The notes under the pieces: model-generated
The model's input: the letters and a program-made list of their open reading frames with translations, nothing else
Database searches by the model: none
What the model was told of the DNA's origin: nothing
Source of the DNA: JBCBXA01 sp039816825
GTDB taxonomy: Bacteria > Pseudomonadota > Alphaproteobacteria > Rhizobiales > Rhizobiaceae
Assembly: GCA_039816825.1 (NCBI GenBank)
Contig: JBCBXA010000008.1
Coordinates: 1-56,841 of the forward strand
DNA: 56,841 bases
Reading direction: 5' to 3'
In this document: piece after piece, positions 1 to 7,821 of the stretch
Layout: every line of letters starts with the position of its first letter
How positions within the stretch are numbered: position 1 is the stretch's first letter
Made by a program: the position numbers and the translations under genes

Positions 1-201
1 GCCTCCCGCAGAGTGAGTGGTGAGCGCAATTTCGACGCGGTTGTAAACGTTGGACCATTCAGGATGGTGATTCATCGTTTCGGCCAGAAGCGCGACACGT
101 GTCATGAAACCGAAGGCCTCATTGAAGGTGCGGGAGGCGTGACCGAGCTTGATACAAAGCTCGCCGCCAAAATTGATGGCTTGATCGACGGCTCAAGTTG
201 A
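1..201 (+). pseudogene. phhB: 4a-hydroxytetrahydrobiopterin dehydratase (PCD/DCoH), partial and internally inverted
   Basis: This is the 3' part of a pterin-4a-carbinolamine dehydratase gene, the enzyme that recycles the pterin cofactor after aromatic hydroxylation. The last codons (about 139-201, plus strand, TGA at 199-201) read VTELDTKLAAKIDG, the usual PCD C-terminus. Positions 138-1 read on the minus strand give the preceding core: EAFGFMTRVALLAE, then the MNHHPEW histidine motif, then VYNRVEIALTTHSAGG. Joining the reverse complement of 1-138 to 139-201 restores one continuous family-like frame. The 10-base inverted repeat GCCTCCCGCA (1-10) and TGCGGGAGGC (129-138) marks both breakpoints. 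The N-terminal third lies outside the window. Identity of the family is clear; whether the inversion is biological or an artefact is not. Confidence 0.8.
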
Positions 202-231
202 ACCGGCCGGTTCGGTCGCCATCTATGTGCT

Positions 232-726
232 ATGGTTGACCCACGAAATGACGGCGATCAGTTAGATGATCAGCAATGCGGCGCTGACAGGGGCGACTTC
301 CCGCTCGAAGGGCGTGCACTTTCTGAAATCCTTGAGCCGGGCGACGAGAAGCGACAGGCCAAGAACCGCTCGCGCGTCGAACGGGGCTTCTGGCGGACTT
401 TCCGAAAAGCAGCCGGGCAAATGCCCTTCGCCGAAGACGTGGCCGCATCCTACTTCTGCGCCATGGACAGCGACACGCCCGTTCGGGTTCGAGGCACGCT
501 GCTCGCCGCCCTGGCCTATTTTGTTCTTCCAACGGATCTGCTGCCCGACTTCATCGTGGGCTTCGGCTTCACCGATGACATTGCGGTTTTGACCTACGTC
601 TTCTCCACGCTGAAACAGAATTTGCGGCCAGCGCATTATGATCTGGCCCGCGACGCGCTTGATCGCGATGGCCTGATGGACGATTTCGAAGATGACGATC
701 AGGGAAACAACGCTGAACGAGACTAG
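232..726 (+). CDS. DUF1232 (YkvA-type) small membrane-associated protein
   Basis: 164 residues. The C-terminal half carries the DUF1232 signature: a conserved stretch ending YFCAMD, then TPVRVRGTLLAALAYFVLP, then TDLLPDFI and GFTDDIAVL, with a hydrophobic helix around residues 90-110. The family has no settled function. The N-terminal ~45 residues are charged and less typical, and no good ribosome binding site precedes the ATG at 232, so the true start may lie further in, near the conserved ILEPGDEKRQ stretch. The stop codon sits in a perfect short inverted repeat (CTAGGG at 723-728, CCCTAG at 735-740) shared with the stop of the convergent LysE-type gene; this may be a weak two-way terminator. 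Confidence 0.8.
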   Translation: MVDPRNDGDQLDDQQCGADRGDFPLEGRALSEILEPGDEKRQAKNRSRVERGFWRTFRKAAGQMPFAEDVAASYFCAMDSDTPVRVRGTLLAALAYFVLPTDLLPDFIVGFGFTDDIAVLTYVFSTLKQNLRPAHYDLARDALDRDGLMDDFEDDDQGNNAERD

Positions 727-736
727 GGTCAGGGCC

Positions 737-1339
737 CTAGGTCAGGATCGGGTACAGAGACGCCATCAGCAAAGCTGCACAGGTTAGATTGAAAATCCTC
801 TGCGCTCGCCTGTTCGACAGAAGACGTCTGACCTGCTGACCGATCACAGTCCAGACGCCCACAGATGGCAGATTGATCGACGAGAAAATGAACGCCACCA
901 GCACGAGGATGGCCCAGGAGGGGTTCTGGGGCGTGTAGACGGTCAAGGTGGTCAGTGCCATCGCCACAGCTTTCGGGTTCACCCATTGAAAGGCCATGGC
1001 CTGAATAAAGCTGAAGGGTTTGGATGCAGTGGTGGGCGCGTTCTCGTTTTCCAACGGGGCGGCGGTTGCGATCTTCCAGGCCAGATAGCTCAGGTAAAGA
1101 ACGGCGAGAACCTTCATCACTGTGTACAGTTGCGGGAATGCTTCAAAAACCGTGCTCAGCCCTGCGGCGATGATGATGAACATCGTTCCAAAACCAACCG
1201 AAATCCCCAACATGTGCGGCACGGTCCGCACGAAGCCGAAGTTCATGCCGGACGCGAGCAACATCAGATTGTTGGGGCCGGGCGTTACGGATGACACAAA
1301 GGCATAGCCAGCCAGAGCGAGTATCAGATCGAAATTCAT
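737..1339 (-). CDS. LysE/RhtB family amino acid exporter
   Basis: 200 residues, the normal length of the family, with about six hydrophobic segments. The N-terminus holds the family hallmark SSVTPGPNNLMLL and a Gly-rich second segment (HMLGISVGFGTMF). The mid-part has the usual QWVNPKAVAMAL motif. LysE/RhtB proteins export amino acids or derivatives (lysine, homoserine, threonine) across the inner membrane; the substrate cannot be read from sequence. It is divergent from an Lrp/AsnC regulator only tens of bases away, a common arrangement in which the regulator senses the amino acid and controls the exporter. Confidence 0.9.
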   Translation of the reverse strand: MNFDLILALAGYAFVSSVTPGPNNLMLLASGMNFGFVRTVPHMLGISVGFGTMFIIIAAGLSTVFEAFPQLYTVMKVLAVLYLSYLAWKIATAAPLENENAPTTASKPFSFIQAMAFQWVNPKAVAMALTTLTVYTPQNPSWAILVLVAFIFSSINLPSVGVWTVIGQQVRRLLSNRRAQRIFNLTCAALLMASLYPILT

Positions 1340-1381
1340 GGGCGCACACTAGCTCATCCGGCGCTGCATGAACTTGCAAAG

Positions 1382-1864
1382 ATGCGGAATTTTGATGAGA
1401 AACTGCATTCTATGACGAATCTTAAGCCCATAGACCAACGAATATTGCAGTTTCTGCAAGATGACGGACGCATCAGCAATACAAGCCTTGCCGAACGGGT
1501 CGGATTGTCTCCTTCCGCCTGTCTGCGGCGTGTGCAGGAGCTTGAAAGGCGCGGTGTCATCACAGGTTATCGCGCCGTCATTGATCCTCGCGCTCTTGGT
1601 GGCGGCGTGACGGTGCTGGTGGCGGTGGGACTGGCCCGGCATCTGAAAGCCGATCAGGAGGCGTTCGAAATCGCCATGCAGGGAGCGCCGCAGGTCCGGG
1701 AGTGCCACAATGTGTCCGGTACGATCGAATATATGCTCCGCGTCGAAGTCAGTGACCTTGAGACCTACAAGCAGTTCCACACCGAGGTGCTGGGCGTCGT
1801 GCCACAGGTCGCCTCCATCACATCCTATTTCGTGATGGCCAGCCCCAAAGACACGCGCGGTTAG
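1382..1864 (+). CDS. Lrp/AsnC family transcriptional regulator
   Basis: 160 residues from the ATG at 1382; an in-frame ATG at 1412 gives a 150-residue protein that begins closer to the usual family start (MTNLKPIDQRIL) and leaves about 70 bp for a divergent promoter, so 1412 may be the real start. The N-terminal winged helix-turn-helix (IDQRILQFLQDDGR, then SNTSLAERVGLSPSACLRRV) is followed by the RAM/Lrp ligand-binding domain (VRECHNVSGTIEYMLRV). Such proteins bind amino acids and often regulate a divergently transcribed LysE exporter, which is what lies next to it here. Confidence 0.92.
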   Translation: MRNFDEKLHSMTNLKPIDQRILQFLQDDGRISNTSLAERVGLSPSACLRRVQELERRGVITGYRAVIDPRALGGGVTVLVAVGLARHLKADQEAFEIAMQGAPQVRECHNVSGTIEYMLRVEVSDLETYKQFHTEVLGVVPQVASITSYFVMASPKDTRG

Positions 1865-1867
1865 GCT

Positions 1868-2617
1868 TTACTGCGCAGCGCCGATCTGCGGCAGACTGTC
1901 GATGCTGGCGCTACCGGCTGCACCGGCGAGGGCCAGGGTCAGCCGTTCGGCGGCTTCGGAGTCCATGCTGGCCATGATGGCCGACATCCGGCGCGGGTTC
2001 ATTGCCTTTGCAAGATCCGCCAGCAGCCCTGTATCAAGGCGAGACAGAATGCGTGCTGCGTCTTTGGGCTTCATCGCCTCGTACATCTGCACGAGGTTCT
2101 TGAGCCGTTTAGAGGGCGCCTTGGGTTTGCCGTCCTCACCCAGTCCCGCGAACTCCGGCGATTTCTCGATCACTTTGAGCTTGTTCTGGAGCGATGTTTC
2201 CATGGCTTTGAGCATCTGCTCGCGCAGGTCGAGCTGGCGTTCCCGTCCGGCCAGTTGCTGGCGCCGCTCCCGCAAGCGCAGCAAAACCTGAACCTCGGCT
2301 TCCGACATACCGCTCTGGCGGAGAGCCCGAACTTCCGCTTCATTGAACTCGCGAATGTCGGGAATGTCCGCCGTCGCTTCGGCAGCACCATCGGCTGCTG
2401 CCACATCCATTGCAGGTGCGTCTAGAGCTGTTTGGTCGGTGGGTTCCGCGCCTTCGGCGGGCGGCGCTGCGTCTGCCGGAGCGGACGCTTCCTGTGCAAC
2501 CGATGCGGATGTACCAAAGGCGTTGAGCGCACCATCACTCATGATGGAGATGCCCCGCAGAACCAGAAGGGATGCGCTCGCGACGATCACGAGCGGCAAC
2601 AGTCTCAAAGCGTTCAT
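1868..2617 (-). CDS. motE: MotE-like flagellar protein (MgtE N-domain, coiled coil)
   Basis: 249 residues. An N-terminal hydrophobic segment (about 5-25, signal or anchor) is followed by an Ala/Pro-rich low-complexity stretch (~40-90), a charged coiled coil (~95-170, many RERRQQL-like repeats) and a C-terminal MgtE N-domain-like helical module (MKPKDAARIL, LAKAMNPRRMSAIM). This layout matches alphaproteobacterial MotE, described as a periplasmic chaperone of the motor protein MotC. It is the last gene of the leftward fliL-fliM operon and its ATG overlaps the previous stop by 4 bases. A motC gene is not in the window, so the MotE role is by family resemblance. Confidence 0.75.
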   Translation of the reverse strand: MNALRLLPLVIVASASLLVLRGISIMSDGALNAFGTSASVAQEASAPADAAPPAEGAEPTDQTALDAPAMDVAAADGAAEATADIPDIREFNEAEVRALRQSGMSEAEVQVLLRLRERRQQLAGRERQLDLREQMLKAMETSLQNKLKVIEKSPEFAGLGEDGKPKAPSKRLKNLVQMYEAMKPKDAARILSRLDTGLLADLAKAMNPRRMSAIMASMDSEAAERLTLALAGAAGSASIDSLPQIGAAQ

Positions 2618-3261
2618 GCTGCGGCACCGCTGCGGTTGCGCCTTGCGATCTCGGCAAGGCTGGCCTCAAGATCACCATAAAGCCCGTCGGACTGGCTCAC
2701 CTCGACGGCAGGAGCCAGTGCCGACGCCGTCACGGGTGGACGAGCGTGCTGAGCGGGCTCCTGAAGAATATCGTTGACGGGCTGGGGCGGCTGCAACGGA
2801 TGGGCGGAAAGGGCTTGCGCTTCAGCCGCCATCCGCCGCGACAATTCCTCGTGTCCCATTTCAAGCTGACGGGCGACCCGTGCCTGGAAATCGCCCGATG
2901 GCGGCTGCACGTGGGGCGCGTTCGCCTGTGAATGAGCGGCTGCGGTCGGCGGCACCTGCCGCATCTGACCGGCGTGCTGACGCCCAACAGCGACCGAACT
3001 GTCCAAATGGCTGACGATGTTTCGCGCCTCATGAATGCGCGCAGAGATGGTCTTGTTGCACTCCGAGGCCGTGGCCCGGAGACCCAGAATGGCCCGCTCC
3101 GCCGTCTCTGTGCTCTTCACCAGTTCGGTGATCACAGCACGCATCATGTCCTCATCGGCCCGCATCTTCTTCAATCTGCGATTCAGAAGCGCGCAATAGC
3201 CGATGGTGACTGCCAGAAGCCCGGCCACAAGAAGGTCGATGAACAGTCCGGCAAACGACAT
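2614..3261 (-). CDS. DUF6468 protein, PflI-like flagellar positioning protein
   Basis: 215 residues with one N-terminal membrane segment (about 3-25) followed at once by a conserved block, GYCALLNRRLKKMRADE and then TELVKSTETAERAILGL, typical of DUF6468. The rest is a long disordered Pro/Ala/Gln-rich region ending in a short conserved helix (LYGDLEASLAEIARR). A single-pass protein with a proline-rich tail directly after fliM matches the Caulobacter flagellar positioning protein PflI, so that role is proposed by family and position. It starts 2 bases after fliM ends and overlaps motE by 4 bases. Confidence 0.65.
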   Translation of the reverse strand: MSFAGLFIDLLVAGLLAVTIGYCALLNRRLKKMRADEDMMRAVITELVKSTETAERAILGLRATASECNKTISARIHEARNIVSHLDSSVAVGRQHAGQMRQVPPTAAAHSQANAPHVQPPSGDFQARVARQLEMGHEELSRRMAAEAQALSAHPLQPPQPVNDILQEPAQHARPPVTASALAPAVEVSQSDGLYGDLEASLAEIARRNRSGAAA

Positions 3262-3263
3262 GG

Positions 3264-4373
3264 TCAGCCCCCTTCCAGCTCGCTTTGCGCGGCTTTTTCA
3301 AACTCGGCAAACGTCATCTTTGGCTTGAATAGCCCGCGATTGACTTCGATGGAGATCGCTTCATCCTTCCGGCCGATCAGGCCGGTGGACATGCGTATGT
3401 CTCCACACTTGAGCGTCAGCGGGTCTTCGGGCCCAACATTGAAAACCAGCGTCTGGCCCACCTGCAGGTCCATCACCTGGCGTAAAGGTATGTCGGTTTC
3501 GTAGAGAACTGCATCCAGCGTCACGTCTGAGGCATGGATCTGTTCGCTCAGATGCCCTTCCCATATCGGGTCACGGCCGAATTTTTCGCCCATGAACATC
3601 TGAAGGAGCAGAGACCGGATCGGCTCAATGGTGGCGTGGGGCAACAGGATTTGTGCGGCGCCGCCCCGATCTTCCATGTCCACCCGCAGCTCCACCAAAA
3701 TAGCTGCGTTGGCAGGACGCGAGATGGCCGCAAAGCGTGGGTTGGTTTCCAGACGGTCGAGGTTGAGCTTGACTGGCGAGAGCGGCTGGAAGGCCTTTTC
3801 CGCGTCGCCCAGAATGATCTCGATCAGGCGGCGCACCAATCCTGTTTCGATGGTGGTGTAGGGTCTGCCTTCGACACGAAGCGCCGCATTTCCCCGGCCA
3901 CCACCCAGCAGCACGTCAATGATGGAATAGATCAACTCGCTGTCGACGGTGATCAGGCCAAAATTGTCCCATTCCTCGGCTCGGAAGACACCAAGAATGG
4001 CCGGAAGGGGGATACAGTTGAGATAGTCGCCGAAGCGTACCGATGAGATGCTCTCCAGACTGACTTCCACATTGTCAGACGTGAAGTTGCGCAAAGAGGT
4101 TGTGGCCAGCCGCACCAGGCGGTCGAACACAATCTCCAACATGGGCAGGCGCTCGTAGGAAACGCGTGCCGAATCGATGAGGGCGCGAATGCCGGACTGA
4201 TCTTCAGCTGCGCTCTCGTCAAAGTTGAAGCCAAGCAGGCTGTCGATCTCCGACTGGTCCAGAATGCGGTCACTGCCCAGGGCAGTGGCGTCACTGTCTT
4301 CCGACAGCTTCTGCCACTCTGCTGCCATGGCATCGGCGGCGCTTTGAGCATCTGGGTCGAGATCTTCAGCCAT
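3264..4373 (-). CDS. fliM: Flagellar motor switch protein FliM
   Basis: 369 residues. FliM sits in the C-ring and binds phosphorylated CheY to reverse the motor. The CheY-binding motif near the N-terminus (LDQSEIDSLLGF, ~40-51) is intact. The middle CheC-like domain (~90-265, with RLVRLATTSLRNF and GLITVDSELIYSIIDVLLGG) and the C-terminal FliN-like domain (~285-355, DIPLRQVMDLQVGQTL) are both present. It follows fliL with no gap: the fliL stop codon abuts the fliM ATG. In Caulobacter fliLM form an early flagellar operon. Confidence 0.96.
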   Translation of the reverse strand: MAEDLDPDAQSAADAMAAEWQKLSEDSDATALGSDRILDQSEIDSLLGFNFDESAAEDQSGIRALIDSARVSYERLPMLEIVFDRLVRLATTSLRNFTSDNVEVSLESISSVRFGDYLNCIPLPAILGVFRAEEWDNFGLITVDSELIYSIIDVLLGGGRGNAALRVEGRPYTTIETGLVRRLIEIILGDAEKAFQPLSPVKLNLDRLETNPRFAAISRPANAAILVELRVDMEDRGGAAQILLPHATIEPIRSLLLQMFMGEKFGRDPIWEGHLSEQIHASDVTLDAVLYETDIPLRQVMDLQVGQTLVFNVGPEDPLTLKCGDIRMSTGLIGRKDEAISIEVNRGLFKPKMTFAEFEKAAQSELEGG

Positions 4374-4859
4374 CTATTGGACCAGCATTTCCTGGAACAG
4401 GATGGCGTCCACCTGCGCCGGAGCGATGGCGGTGTTGATGCGCTTTCTCAGCTCGTCCTTCAGGCGGAACATGCCGGCGGATCCCTCAAGATCGTCCGCC
4501 CTGAGTTCGCGCAGATAAACTTGAAACGCGTCGACGACTCGGGGCATGAGCGGCGCGATACGGTCTTTCAGCGCCTCGTTGGAGAGTTCCAGCGCCACTT
4601 TGAGCTTGAGATATTGAGCACGGGGTCCGGTGGTCGACAGGTTTACCGTCATTTCCGGCAATTCGTAGAATGTGACTTGCTGGACGGGCAGGTTCGCCGG
4701 GTCGAGGGACGTCACATTGGCGTCGCTGCCCGAACCCATAAAGAAGTAGACGCCAGCAAGGATCAGGACGGCCACGCCACCACCGGCGCCAGCCAGTTTG
4801 ATCATCTTGCCCTTGCCAGCGGGTTCTTCCGCTCCACCGTCGGCGGTCGTGTCTGCCAT
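4374..4859 (-). CDS. fliL: Flagellar basal body-associated protein FliL
   Basis: 161 residues from the ATG at 4859, chosen because AGGAA lies just upstream on the minus strand; a longer start at 4904 lacks one. A cytoplasmic Ser/Thr-poor head is followed by one membrane segment (LAGAGGGVAVLILAGVYFFM, ~residues 22-41) and a periplasmic FliL domain (TFYELPEMTVNLS, then LKLKVALELSNEA, then VQVYLREL-like helix). FliL supports the stator around the MS ring. First gene of the leftward flagellar operon. Confidence 0.93.
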   Translation of the reverse strand: MADTTADGGAEEPAGKGKMIKLAGAGGGVAVLILAGVYFFMGSGSDANVTSLDPANLPVQQVTFYELPEMTVNLSTTGPRAQYLKLKVALELSNEALKDRIAPLMPRVVDAFQVYLRELRADDLEGSAGMFRLKDELRKRINTAIAPAQVDAILFQEMLVQ

Positions 4860-4998
4860 GCTGCAGTTCCTGTCTGACCCTGTTCCAGAACGGCATGCAA
4901 CCAAAATCAGGATGCGGTTCGTCCAGTTCTTTCCGCCCTCAAACTAGGTAAAGCATGGTTAACAAACGGTTTGCGTTAACCGATTGGAAAGTGGGTAA

Positions 4999-5018
4999 TT
5001 TCTGCCGGTCGGCAGAAA
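4999..5018. promoter_or_regulatory. 20-bp palindrome, candidate FlbD/enhancer (ftr-like) site
   Basis: TTTCTGCC and GGCAGAAA are perfect 8-base arms around GGTC. The element lies 73 bases upstream of the sigma-54 -24 box of flgF, a normal distance for an activator (enhancer) site. In Caulobacter, FlbD binds ftr elements at flagellar sigma-54 promoters; assignment to FlbD here is inference. Confidence 0.5.
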
Positions 5019-5090
5019 AACAGTCGCCCATTGAACCTCTCCGACGCCGCGCGAAACCCGTAACTATCTGAAATCAAACAATTCTGTTTC

Positions 5091-5107
5091 TGGCACAGCC
5101 TCTGCAA
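5091..5107 (+). promoter_or_regulatory. Sigma-54 promoter of flgFGAH
   Basis: TGGCACAGCCTCTGCAA matches the -24/-12 consensus: GG and GC are separated by exactly 10 bases and the full TGGCAC box is present. It lies about 90 bp before the flgF start and points to RpoN-dependent transcription of the rod operon. Confidence 0.75.
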
Positions 5108-5197
5108 CGCTCTGCGTGAAGGTTCCGGTGTGGAAGTCGGACCCGTCAAATGTCTGGGCTGCGTCATCGTGGCCCGCCAAAGGGAACGGAGCGCGTT

Positions 5198-5941
5198 ATG
5201 GAAAACGCGGAGCTTGTTGGCCTGTCCCGTCAGGTCACGCTCAAGCGCCAATTGTCGGTCGTCGCCAACAATCTGGCCAATATGAACACATCGGGCTTCA
5301 AGGCCGAGTCCTCCTTGTTTGAGGAGCACATGCGCTCACCTGCCCGTCACAACGGCTTTGAGCGCCGCGACCGCGCGATCTCCTTCGTGCACGATGATCG
5401 AACGCTGACCGATCTGTCCAAGGGAGCCATCGTCCGGACGGAAAACCCCACCGATATGGCGCTGGCCGATGATCAGTTCTTCACGATCCAGATGGAAGAC
5501 GGAGAGAACCTTTACACCCGCAACGGCGCCTTTGTGATCGACAATCAGGGCCAGCTGGTCACAACCGAAGGCCGTCCGGTCGCCGGTGCCGGTGGCGGCC
5601 CCATCGTGTTTGCCCAGGGCGACACCAACATCACTGTGGCGCGCGACGGCACCGTTTCCACCGATCAGGGTATTCGCGGTCAGCTCGCCATCGTGACCAT
5701 CACCAATGAGGATGCCCTCACCCGCCGTGAGGACAACCTCTTTGCGTCGGACGAGGCGGCACCCGCCGTCAGCCCCGGTGTCAGCCAGGGCTTCATTGAA
5801 AAATCCAACGTCAAGGCGGTGCTGGAAGTGGCCCGCATGATCGAAATCACCCGCGCATATGAGCGCATTGCCAAGCAGATTCAGCGTCAGGACGAGATAC
5901 GCCGCGACGCCATCCGCAAGCTCGGCAAGCTGGACGCTTAA
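5198..5941 (+). CDS. flgF: Flagellar basal-body rod protein FlgF
   Basis: 247 residues from the ATG at 5198, preceded by GGAG; the upstream in-frame ATG at 5150 would add 16 residues absent from the family. FlgF is a proximal rod subunit in the periplasm. The N-terminal rod motif (QLSVVANNLANMNTSGFKAE), the central FlgE/F/G repeat (GENLYTRNGAFVIDNQGQLV) and the C-terminal helix (VLEVARMIEITRAYE) are in place. First gene of flgF-flgG-flgA-flgH; 12 bases separate it from flgG. Confidence 0.95.
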   Translation: MENAELVGLSRQVTLKRQLSVVANNLANMNTSGFKAESSLFEEHMRSPARHNGFERRDRAISFVHDDRTLTDLSKGAIVRTENPTDMALADDQFFTIQMEDGENLYTRNGAFVIDNQGQLVTTEGRPVAGAGGGPIVFAQGDTNITVARDGTVSTDQGIRGQLAIVTITNEDALTRREDNLFASDEAAPAVSPGVSQGFIEKSNVKAVLEVARMIEITRAYERIAKQIQRQDEIRRDAIRKLGKLDA

Positions 5942-5953
5942 GGAGACGGATCG

Positions 5954-6739
5954 ATGAAAGCACTGCACATCGCCGCAAGCGGCATGGCCGCCCAGGAACG
6001 CAATGTCGAGGTGATCTCGAACAACATCGCCAACTTGCGCACCACAGGTTTCAAACGTCAGCGCGTCGAGTTCCAAGACATGCTCTATCAGAACCTCCGT
6101 CGCATGGGCACGTCGACGTCAGAGGATGGCACGTTGGTCCCCACCGGCGTCCAGATTGGTTCGGGTGTGAAGCTCGCCGCAACCACGCGTCTGCACAGCC
6201 AGGGCAATGCGGCGCTGACCGAGAAGCCTTATGATCTCGCCGTACAGGGCGAAGGCCACTTTCAGGTGCAGTTGCCCGACGGCACCACCGGGTACACACG
6301 CGACGGCTCTTTCGAGGTCGATCCCACCGGCCAATTGGTGACTGTCGACGGCTACCGCGTTCAGCCCAACATCACCATTCCCGATGACGCCAAGACTGTA
6401 TCGGTTAGCCGCCAGGGCCTGGTGGAGGCCATTGTGGGCGACAATCCCCAGCCGCAGCAGGTGGGTCAGCTGACCCTGGCGATCTTCACCAACACCGCCG
6501 GTCTCGAAGCCATTGGCGACAATTTCTACCTTCAGACAGAGGCGTCCGGTCAGCCACAGATCGGCAATCCCGGCCAGTTGGGTTTTGGCACCTTGCTGCA
6601 GGGTTATCTGGAGCAATCCAACGTCAACGCGGTCTCTGAGATTGCCGATATCATCGCCGCCCAGCGGGCCTACGAAATGAACTCGCGGATCATCTCCGCA
6701 GCCGACGAGATGATGTCGGCCACCTCCAACCTCCGCTAG
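5954..6739 (+). CDS. flgG: Flagellar distal rod protein FlgG
   Basis: 261 residues, the family's standard length. N-terminal ALHIAASGMAAQERNVEVIS and NNIANLRTTGFKR form the rod-type helix; the mid-region has TGYTRDGSFEVDPTGQLV; the C-terminus ends in VNAVSEIADIIAAQRAYEMN with SAADEMM, the conserved terminal helix. FlgG is the distal rod subunit connecting to the hook. AAGGAGACGG precedes the ATG. Confidence 0.97.
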   Translation: MKALHIAASGMAAQERNVEVISNNIANLRTTGFKRQRVEFQDMLYQNLRRMGTSTSEDGTLVPTGVQIGSGVKLAATTRLHSQGNAALTEKPYDLAVQGEGHFQVQLPDGTTGYTRDGSFEVDPTGQLVTVDGYRVQPNITIPDDAKTVSVSRQGLVEAIVGDNPQPQQVGQLTLAIFTNTAGLEAIGDNFYLQTEASGQPQIGNPGQLGFGTLLQGYLEQSNVNAVSEIADIIAAQRAYEMNSRIISAADEMMSATSNLR

Positions 6740-6750
6740 GCTTTCATTCG

Positions 6751-7821
6751 ATGTTTCGCGTATTTTTCAGCTTTCTTTTTGTTGTCCTGGTTTCCTCAAC
6801 AGCGGCTTTTGGACAATCCGTGCTGCCAACGCTGCGCGCCAATGTAACGGTGGGCGAAGATGTGGTGCGGTTGGGCGATCTGGTATCTGGAACCGGCGCC
6901 CTGGCGGGTACAGCCATCTTCCGATCGCCCGCTCCTGGTACCGGCGGAACTTTATCGGCTCAGGACGTCGCTCTGGCCGCCTACCGAGCGGGCGTTGAGC
7001 TTGTGGATTTCGCGGGCATTGAGACGGTGAGCATTCAACGCCTCGACAATGCGCTGCGCCGGGAAGCGATTGCCCGTCTCCTGGCCTTCGAGATGGCCCG
7101 TGTGACGGGCGAGCCGCTCTCCAACCTCCGCATTCAGGACTCAGACCTGCCTCTGTCTGTCCGCCACGATGGCGGGAGCGAGGCCCAGAAGCCGCAAGTG
7201 GTGGATCTTCAGTTTGATGAGAGCCGTGACCGCCTTTCCGCAACTCTGCTCACCCGATCCGGCGACCGCACCACCAGCACGCGGCTGGTGACGAGCGCGC
7301 TGATCGAGGCCGAAACAATCGTGCTTGCGGGCGGCTTGTCCAGCGGAGACCTGATCAAGCGGGCCGATCTGACCGTCAGCCGCATGCCCCGCAAGAGCAC
7401 GATGGGCGCTATCAGCGATCCCGAGCGGATTGTTGGCCAGCAGGCCCGCCGCGCCATGATTGCCGGATCGATCCTCCGCTCCTCGGACCTGCAACCCCCC
7501 ACTCTCGTTCTGCGCAATCGCGAAGTGCTCATTCAGCTCAAGCGCGGCGGCCTGGCCCTCACCGCCCGCGGCAAGGCTATGGAGGACGGTGCGTTGGGCG
7601 ACATGATCGAAGTGATGAACATCCGCAGCCAGAAGATCCTTCAGGGCACCGTGCAGCGCGACGGCACCGTGCTTGTGGGTGGCTCGGGGCGGCCGCTTAC
7701 CATTCGGCAGGCCGCTGGACGCCGTGCGCTGATGGAAGCGCTCGGCACGCCAGACTCACCTTTCGTCCGCGATGCTAGCCGCTCGTCCCGCCCATTGACC
7801 TTTGAAGGACTGCGTTCATGA
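6751..7821 (+). CDS. flgA: Flagellar P-ring assembly chaperone FlgA
   Basis: 356 residues, at the long end for the family. An N-terminal signal peptide (MFRVFFSFLFVVLVSSTAAFG) directs it to the periplasm, where FlgA chaperones FlgI into the P-ring. The C-terminal SAF domain (LSSGDLIKRADLTVSRMP, then RRAMIAGSILRSSDLQ) and terminal LTARGKAMEDGALGDMIEVM are typical. The N-terminal ~190 residues are less conserved and hold the alphaproteobacterial extension. It overlaps flgH by 4 bases (ATGA). Confidence 0.93.
   Translation: MFRVFFSFLFVVLVSSTAAFGQSVLPTLRANVTVGEDVVRLGDLVSGTGALAGTAIFRSPAPGTGGTLSAQDVALAAYRAGVELVDFAGIETVSIQRLDNALRREAIARLLAFEMARVTGEPLSNLRIQDSDLPLSVRHDGGSEAQKPQVVDLQFDESRDRLSATLLTRSGDRTTSTRLVTSALIEAETIVLAGGLSSGDLIKRADLTVSRMPRKSTMGAISDPERIVGQQARRAMIAGSILRSSDLQPPTLVLRNREVLIQLKRGGLALTARGKAMEDGALGDMIEVMNIRSQKILQGTVQRDGTVLVGGSGRPLTIRQAAGRRALMEALGTPDSPFVRDASRSSRPLTFEGLRS

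Larger units (their letters stand above)
4860..5197. promoter_or_regulatory. Divergent flagellar control region between fliL and flgF
   Basis: This 338-bp gap separates the two flagellar operons. It holds, left to right: a spaced inverted repeat GGTTAAC (4957-4963) and GTTAACC (4975-4981); a 20-bp palindrome centred on GGTC (4999-5018); and a sigma-54 type promoter facing flgF (5091-5107). In Caulobacter fliLM is an early, CtrA-controlled operon and the flgF operon a later sigma-54/FlbD one, so the GTTAACC half-sites could serve CtrA for fliL; the classical TTAA-N7-TTAA spacing is not met, so this is only suggestive. Confidence 0.6.

Noticed and set aside
4957..4981. GGTTAAC and GTTAACC as a full CtrA box
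   Set aside because: Spacing between the TTAA cores is 13 bases, not the classical 7. Kept only as possible half-sites.
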